A DNA stretch of 36,736 nt from Flavobacterium azizsancarii (GTDB lineage Bacteria > Bacteroidota > Bacteroidia > Flavobacteriales > Flavobacteriaceae): assembly GCF_027980145.1 (NCBI RefSeq), contig NZ_JAMZNK010000052.1, forward strand, positions 1 through 36,736, read 5' to 3'. The notes below the pieces were generated by a model. It was not told the origin of the DNA, did not search any database, and saw nothing but the letters and a program-made list of their open reading frames with translations. Position numbers and translations under genes: made by a program. Positions 32,681 through 36,736 of the stretch are shown piece after piece; the first letter of the stretch is position 1; each line of letters begins with the position of its first letter.

Positions 32681-33682
32681 ATGAAATTATTGCGTTCTAC
32701 CCTTTTGCTTTTATTGCTTTTGTGTACCTCACATAACTTTGCTCAAATCATACAAACGACTTTAGCTCCTAATGAAACACCTCCACCGCCTTCTAATTGG
32801 ACTAAAAAAAATCAATTGGGATTTGACATTTCAGAAATTGCCTTTGTGAATTGGAGTGCAGGGGGAACAAGTTCGATTTCCGGTTTATTCAAAGGTGAAT
32901 TTAACAGAACTTATGTAATAGGAAATCACAAATGGGTGAATGAACTTATTGTGAAATATGGTTTGAATAAACAGGACGGTACTGAACTTAGAAAAACAGA
33001 TGACGCTCTTATGCTGAATTCTACTTATGGATTCAGAAAAGACACAGCTTCAAATTGGTATTATTCGGCTAAATTCAACTTCAATACGCAATTTACAAAT
33101 GGGTACAACTACCCTAACAGAGACATTGCGATTTCGAAACCTTTTGCACCAGCGTATGTATTTTTAGGAGCAGGGGCAGAAAACTCAAATAAAAAGAAGA
33201 ACAGAGTATTTTATTTCTCTCCTATTACTTTAAAGACTACTTTGGTATTAGATCAGGACTTAGCTAATCAGGGATCTTTTGGTGTTAAAAAAGCCATTTA
33301 CGCTCCTGATCCGATGGATCCTAACAGCCAGATTTTAATTGAAAACGGACAGAAAATAAAAGCTGAATTTGGTATTTTATTGACCGGATATATGAAAAAT
33401 GAAATTTATAAAAACATTTTTTATGAGAACAGACTGAGTTTATACACTGATTATCTTAACAAATTCGGGAATGTCGATATTGATTATGATACTCGTTTAG
33501 ATCTTGTAGTTAATGCCTATGTAAAAGCAAACATTGGTATTCATTTGGTTTATGATGACGATATCAAAACTAAAAAAGATGTTATTGATCCAACAACGGG
33601 ATCTACTTCTCAGGTAAATAACGGACCAAGAGCACAGCTAAGACAAGTTCTCGGTGTTGGTCTTGTATATGCTTTTCAATAA
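32681..33682 (+). CDS. DUF3078 family exported protein
   Basis: A 333-residue exported protein (signal peptide ending in HNFAQI) of the DUF3078 family, found mostly in Bacteroidetes. After a Pro-rich linker (NETPPPPSNW) the conserved WTKKNQLGFDISEIAFVNWSAGG opens a domain rich in aromatic beta strands (FKGEFNRTYV, WVNELIVKYGLNKQDG, NWYYSAKFNFNTQF, GVGLVYAFQ at the end), ending in Phe-Gln as an outer-membrane barrel would. It is likely an outer-membrane protein; no activity is known. It follows dxs and ends with a strong terminator. Confidence 0.85.
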   Translation: MKLLRSTLLLLLLLCTSHNFAQIIQTTLAPNETPPPPSNWTKKNQLGFDISEIAFVNWSAGGTSSISGLFKGEFNRTYVIGNHKWVNELIVKYGLNKQDGTELRKTDDALMLNSTYGFRKDTASNWYYSAKFNFNTQFTNGYNYPNRDIAISKPFAPAYVFLGAGAENSNKKKNRVFYFSPITLKTTLVLDQDLANQGSFGVKKAIYAPDPMDPNSQILIENGQKIKAEFGILLTGYMKNEIYKNIFYENRLSLYTDYLNKFGNVDIDYDTRLDLVVNAYVKANIGIHLVYDDDIKTKKDVIDPTTGSTSQVNNGPRAQLRQVLGVGLVYAFQ

Positions 33683-33710
33683 TAAAAATAGCACTCTATA
33701 CTAAACAAAA

Positions 33711-33751
33711 AAATAACACATAGAAACATCGTTTTTATGTGTTATTTTTTT
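33711..33751. terminator. Bidirectional terminator between the DUF3078 and dNTPase genes
   Basis: AAATAACACATA (33711-33722) and TATGTGTTATTT (33736-33747) form a perfect 12-bp stem with a 13-base loop and T tail. The 5' arm shares the word AACACATAGAAACAT with 36113. Confidence 0.85.
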
Positions 33752-33770
33752 TAGATCAAACAAAGTCGTT

Positions 33771-35117
33771 TTAATTCTTTTTTCGTCCGTTTATTGTTTC
33801 GAATAATTCTAGTGCATTTCCATCTGTTAGTAATGAAACATAATGGCAGATATGCAATAAACGTTCGTATAAATTATCTTTGTCTAACTGATGTTTTTCC
33901 GGCAACATTTTCAAAATCAGTTTATCGTAATTTGAAGCTGTTCCTTCGTATTTATTATTAAAAGCAGTTATAAATTTATCCAATAAAGTCTGGATGATTT
34001 GATAACCCACAATTTCTTTCTCGATAACCTCGCGGCTTTGATAGATTTTATCTACGCTTAAATTGATAATATCATTCATCTGAGCTTTGTATTTACTTTT
34101 ATCTGTTAAGGCAAAAGGGAATTTTCCGGCAAGAATGGCTTCTTCGTTCTCAATAAATACATTTACAGCATCATTGATCAGAGTTCCTATTGCCAGAGCA
34201 CGCAAATAACTGATTCTGTCTTCTTTTGTTGTTAAAGTTTTGTATTTCGCAACACCAATATTGTCTTTTACTAATTTGATTAAATATTCTAAAGCATAAT
34301 CTTCAGATACCAAGCCTAGATTTATTCCGTCTTCAAAGTCGATAATTGTGTAGCAAATATCATCTGCAGCTTCTACTAAATAAGCTAAAGGATGTCTTTC
34401 AAAACCAATATCCTCTCCTGATTTATTGGTGATCATTCCCATATCTTTGGCTACTTCGCCAAAAAATGCCTTATCAGTCTGAAAGAAACCGTATTTTTTA
34501 TCTGCAATTGCATTTGTTGGCTTTTTAGGCAAACTCTCTTTAGGATATTTCATAAAAGCACCTAAAGTGGCGTATGAAATTCGAAGCCCTCCTTCGATTC
34601 CTGGACGACTTGCTGTAAGAACCGAAAAACCGTTTGCGTTTCCTTCAAAATCAATTAAATCCTGCCATTCTTTGGCCGTTAACTGATCCTTGTATTTTAG
34701 TCCGTTTCCTATTGAGAAATATTCTCCAATTGCCTTTTCGCCAGAATGTCCAAAAGGCGGATTTCCAATATCGTGTGCCAAAGAAGCCGCAGCAACAATG
34801 GCCCCAAAATCATTCATATGATAACCGTGAACTTCTTTTAGATGCGGATATTTTTCTATTATTTTTTTTCCAACCAAACGTCCTAACGAACGTCCAACAA
34901 CCGAAACTTCTAAACTATGGGTAAGTCTTGTATGTACAAAATCTGTTTTAGAAAGCGGAATAACCTGTGTTTTATCCTGTAGTGATCGAAATGCTGCCGA
35001 AAAGATAATTCTGTCATAATCTACCTCAAAACCCAGTCGGGTATCATCTTGTTCGACACGTAATCTCTTGCTCGTATCGCCTTGGCGTTTGAGTGATAAA
35101 AGTTGTTCCCAGTTCAT
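33771..35117 (-). CDS. dgt: Deoxyguanosinetriphosphate triphosphohydrolase-like dNTPase
   Basis: HD-domain enzyme that splits dNTPs to nucleosides and triphosphate and so trims dNTP pools. 448 residues. RVEQDDTRLGFEVDYDRI and FSAAFRSLQDKTQV are typical of the family; the metal site is visible as H in LTHSLEVSVVGRS and the HD pair in SLAHDIGNPPFGH, with a later Asp in VEAADDICYTIIDFEDG. Size fits the bacterial dNTPase group, whose preferred substrate varies and is often dNTP-activated. It starts at an ATG behind a full promoter (35168-35200) and ends at the shared terminator at 33711. Confidence 0.92.
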   Translation of the reverse strand: MNWEQLLSLKRQGDTSKRLRVEQDDTRLGFEVDYDRIIFSAAFRSLQDKTQVIPLSKTDFVHTRLTHSLEVSVVGRSLGRLVGKKIIEKYPHLKEVHGYHMNDFGAIVAAASLAHDIGNPPFGHSGEKAIGEYFSIGNGLKYKDQLTAKEWQDLIDFEGNANGFSVLTASRPGIEGGLRISYATLGAFMKYPKESLPKKPTNAIADKKYGFFQTDKAFFGEVAKDMGMITNKSGEDIGFERHPLAYLVEAADDICYTIIDFEDGINLGLVSEDYALEYLIKLVKDNIGVAKYKTLTTKEDRISYLRALAIGTLINDAVNVFIENEEAILAGKFPFALTDKSKYKAQMNDIINLSVDKIYQSREVIEKEIVGYQIIQTLLDKFITAFNNKYEGTASNYDKLILKMLPEKHQLDKDNLYERLLHICHYVSLLTDGNALELFETINGRKKN

Positions 35118-35167
35118 TGTAATTTTAGATTGTAGATTAACTATTTTAGATTGATGATCTAAAACGT

Positions 35168-35200
35168 CAAAAATACATTTTATTTTAGGATTTTATCCAA
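35168..35200 (-). promoter_or_regulatory. Promoter of dgt with leader hairpin
   Basis: On the minus strand TTG (35200-35198), 22 bases, TATTTTTG (35175-35168). The start region lies on a hairpin, TTTTAGAT (35144-35151) / ATCTAAAA (35157-35164), at the beginning of the leader. Confidence 0.6.
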
Positions 35201-35275
35201 ACAAAATAGACTATCCCTGCATAATTAAAAGATAAATTTTTGAACATTCCTATTATTATTTTAAAACACAATGCT

Positions 35276-36058
35276 TTATTTGAGGATTACATTTTTAAAA
35301 TATTTACCAAAAATAGTAAATGCTTCTGTTTTACTTTCTGCTGTTGGCGGTGCAGTATCTTTTAGTAAATACGGCATATTTAGTAATTCCCATTTTTGTG
35401 ATCCTAATTGATGAAAAGGAATAATTTCAACACGTTCAACAGTTTTATAATGGATAAAATGTTGTCCCCATTCTTCCAGATATTCAGGTTGATCTGTCCA
35501 GCCGGGAACTAAAACATATCTTAACCACATTGGTTTTCCGGTAGATTCTCTATAGGCAGCAACTTCTAAGGTATTTTTATTGGTTAAACCGGTTAATTTG
35601 TGATGTATCTCGTCATTAATATGCTTTACATCCAACAATAAAAGATCTGTATTATCAAAAAGTTCCTGTGCCTGATGATTATTTAGTCTTCCGTTGGTGT
35701 CCAGACATGTATTAATGCCTTGTTCCTGCAGTAATTTAAAAAAATGAAGTAGTTTGTTTCTTTGAAGCAAAGGTTCTCCGCCGGAAACTGTAACTCCTCC
35801 GGTTTTACCAAAATAACTTTTCTGAAGAACAGCTCTTTTTACCAATTCTTCTATTTCGACCAAAGAACCTCCTTTGACATCTAGTTTATCTGGATTCTGA
35901 CAATACAAACACCTAAACTGACATCCTTGTACAAATACTACCATCCTGATTCCTGGCCCGTCATGAGTACCAAATGTTTCAAGAGAATGTATTCTTAAAT
36001 GATCGGGATCATCAATATTCAATTTTGCGGCTTCAATATCTTGTAATTGAAAATACAT
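35276..36058 (-). CDS. pflA: Pyruvate formate-lyase activating enzyme
   Basis: Radical SAM enzyme that makes the glycyl radical on pyruvate formate-lyase. 260 residues. The 4Fe-4S/SAM motif C-x3-C-x2-C is present as CQFRCLYC in VVFVQGCQFRCLYCQNPDKL, preceded by LETFGTHDGPGIR (typical for PflA) and followed by GGVTVSGGEPLLQ, the SAM-binding GGEP element. ALLOWED length for PflA is about 245-265. It is usually cotranscribed with pflB, but none lies in the 680 bases upstream, which hold a repeat, a broken gene and a group II intron end instead. pflB may lie further right. No good promoter is seen. Confidence 0.9.
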   Translation of the reverse strand: MYFQLQDIEAAKLNIDDPDHLRIHSLETFGTHDGPGIRMVVFVQGCQFRCLYCQNPDKLDVKGGSLVEIEELVKRAVLQKSYFGKTGGVTVSGGEPLLQRNKLLHFFKLLQEQGINTCLDTNGRLNNHQAQELFDNTDLLLLDVKHINDEIHHKLTGLTNKNTLEVAAYRESTGKPMWLRYVLVPGWTDQPEYLEEWGQHFIHYKTVERVEIIPFHQLGSQKWELLNMPYLLKDTAPPTAESKTEAFTIFGKYFKNVILK

Positions 36059-36112
36059 AGTTTCTTAAATGAAATTTAAATAATAATAACACGCTTGGTA
36101 TAATTGTTTTTA

Positions 36113-36188
36113 ACACATAGAAACATAGCTTTTTGTTTGCTTAAAAAAGGCGTTTCACTTATTTGAAACACACATAAGCTATCTATGT
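36113..36188. repeat. Nested palindromic repeat upstream of pflA
   Basis: ACATAGaaacATAGCT (36115-36130) pairs with AGCTATcTATGT (36177-36188), and inside it GTTTCA (36152-36157) pairs with TGAAAC (36164-36169). The outer arm begins with AACACATAGAAACAT, also part of the terminator at 33711. No gene is seen between 36059 and 36245. Confidence 0.55.
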
Positions 36189-36245
36189 AAAAGAAATGAG
36201 GTAATTAACGCATGATACTAAGAAAGGAAATGTAGAAAACTTTAA

Positions 36246-36590
36246 AGGACATCCATTAATATAGAAACGTATCAAAATCAAATAATAAACAAAAGGCGAC
36301 TTAAAGAAGATGTCAAGCAATATTTGAAAGTTGGAGACACCGTAAAATATCACTATTTAGTAGCCAATGTACCTTATGCTAAACGTAATTTTAAAATTGA
36401 AAATACAGATGCCGATAACACAAAAGTTAAACGAACATTAAAAAAAACATCTCAGATAGGTATCGATGTAAAAGAAGTATTAATCAAAAGTGGAATTAAC
36501 ACGATATAAGCAGTTGTTAATTATGAATTTAATGACAAAGAAAAAACCTCTATTACTTATACAGAAATTTTTGAGGTTAATGTGAATTAA
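36246..36590 (+). pseudogene. Remnant of an unknown gene with an in-frame stop
   Basis: One frame from 36246 to a TAA at 36588-36590 reads as a coherent soluble protein (EDVKQYLKVGDTVKYHYL, then NVPYAKRNFKIENTDADNT), broken by a TAA at 36507-36509. After that stop it goes on sensibly (AVVNYEFNDKEKTSITYTEI). It has no ATG start: the frame opens behind a stop at 36243 with RTSINIETYQNQ. It is best read as a truncated and decayed gene; the family is unknown to me. Its position next to a group II intron end suggests a disturbed locus. Confidence 0.6.
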
Positions 36591-36628
36591 ACAAGAATCA
36601 AATTAAAGCGCTTTTCATAAGAGCCATA

Positions 36629-36736
36629 AAATCGGATAGGAGCCTAGGGATTAATTCCCTAGGCGACCTTCCACACCACCCGGCATACGGATCCGTACCA
36701 AGGCGGTTCTTAATTTACGATACATTTTAAGATAGA
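36629..36736 (-). ncRNA. 3' end of a group II intron (domains V and VI), partial
   Basis: On the minus strand, GAACCGCC (36709-36702) opens a domain V-like hairpin: ACCGCC pairs with GGTGGT, an inner helix TACGG/CCGTA closes the tip, and an unpaired TG lies on the 3' side as expected. Domain VI follows: GGAAGG, the long stem GCCTAGGGA/TCCCTAGGC, and CCT-A-TCC, where the bulged A (36637) is the expected branch point 6-8 bases from the 3' splice site near CCGAT (36635-36631). The rest of the intron, probably with its reverse transcriptase/maturase, lies beyond the right edge. Confidence 0.75.

Noticed and set aside
36324..36509. A 61-residue gene as a complete small protein
   Set aside because: The same frame is open upstream and continues coherently past the stop, so it is part of a decayed longer gene.

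Overview
The window comes from a low-GC member of the Flavobacteriia, most likely Flavobacterium. The evidence is the gliding-motility genes gldE and gldD next to ssb and mutY, several DUF/lipoprotein families typical of Bacteroidetes, promoters of the TTG-N17-23-TAnnTTTG type, few Shine-Dalgarno sequences, and frequent N-termini ending in SAQ or lipoboxes. Genus placement is inference from gene content; no rRNA is present. I saw no tRNA genes, no CRISPR array and no prophage.

Layout. 1-4960: the end of an unknown gene, a GT4 glycosyltransferase (-), then miaE and an AsmA-like protein (+). 5022-7245: an unrecognised membrane protein and the rplU-rpmA ribosomal operon (-). 7371-10925: two M16 peptidase-family proteins (+). 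10844-11494: a 650-bp gene-free block of dispersed repeats. 11495-13020: an EamA transporter (-) and a lipoprotein with a heavy-metal domain (+). 13026-16915: gldD, gldE, ssb and mutY (-), interrupted by a small membrane-protein gene (+) and a decayed second copy of the mutY 3' end. 16949-19297: HU protein, a 30-residue basic protein and RNase G/E (+). 19424-20218: a secreted protein of unknown function. 20225-29208: pbpC and an alpha-2-macroglobulin lipoprotein (-), a pair that often stands together, here separated by a RAYT-type HUH transposase gene bracketed by two pairs of palindromes. 29380-33751: tadA (-), a Cys-motif/TonB-C protein, dxs and a DUF3078 protein (+). 33771-36058: dNTPase and a pyruvate formate-lyase activating enzyme (-). 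36059-36736: a decayed region with a palindromic repeat, a broken gene, and the 3' end (domains V and VI) of a group II intron that runs off the right edge on the minus strand.

Most genes are housekeeping: translation (L21, L27, TadA, MiaE), RNA turnover, DNA repair and nucleotide pools (MutY, SSB, dNTPase), isoprenoid synthesis (DXS), cell wall (PBP1C with A2M) and gliding. The unusual content lies between genes: the RAYT-palindrome island, a symmetrical two-unit hairpin repeat at 10989-11223, the mutY tail duplication, and the intron end.
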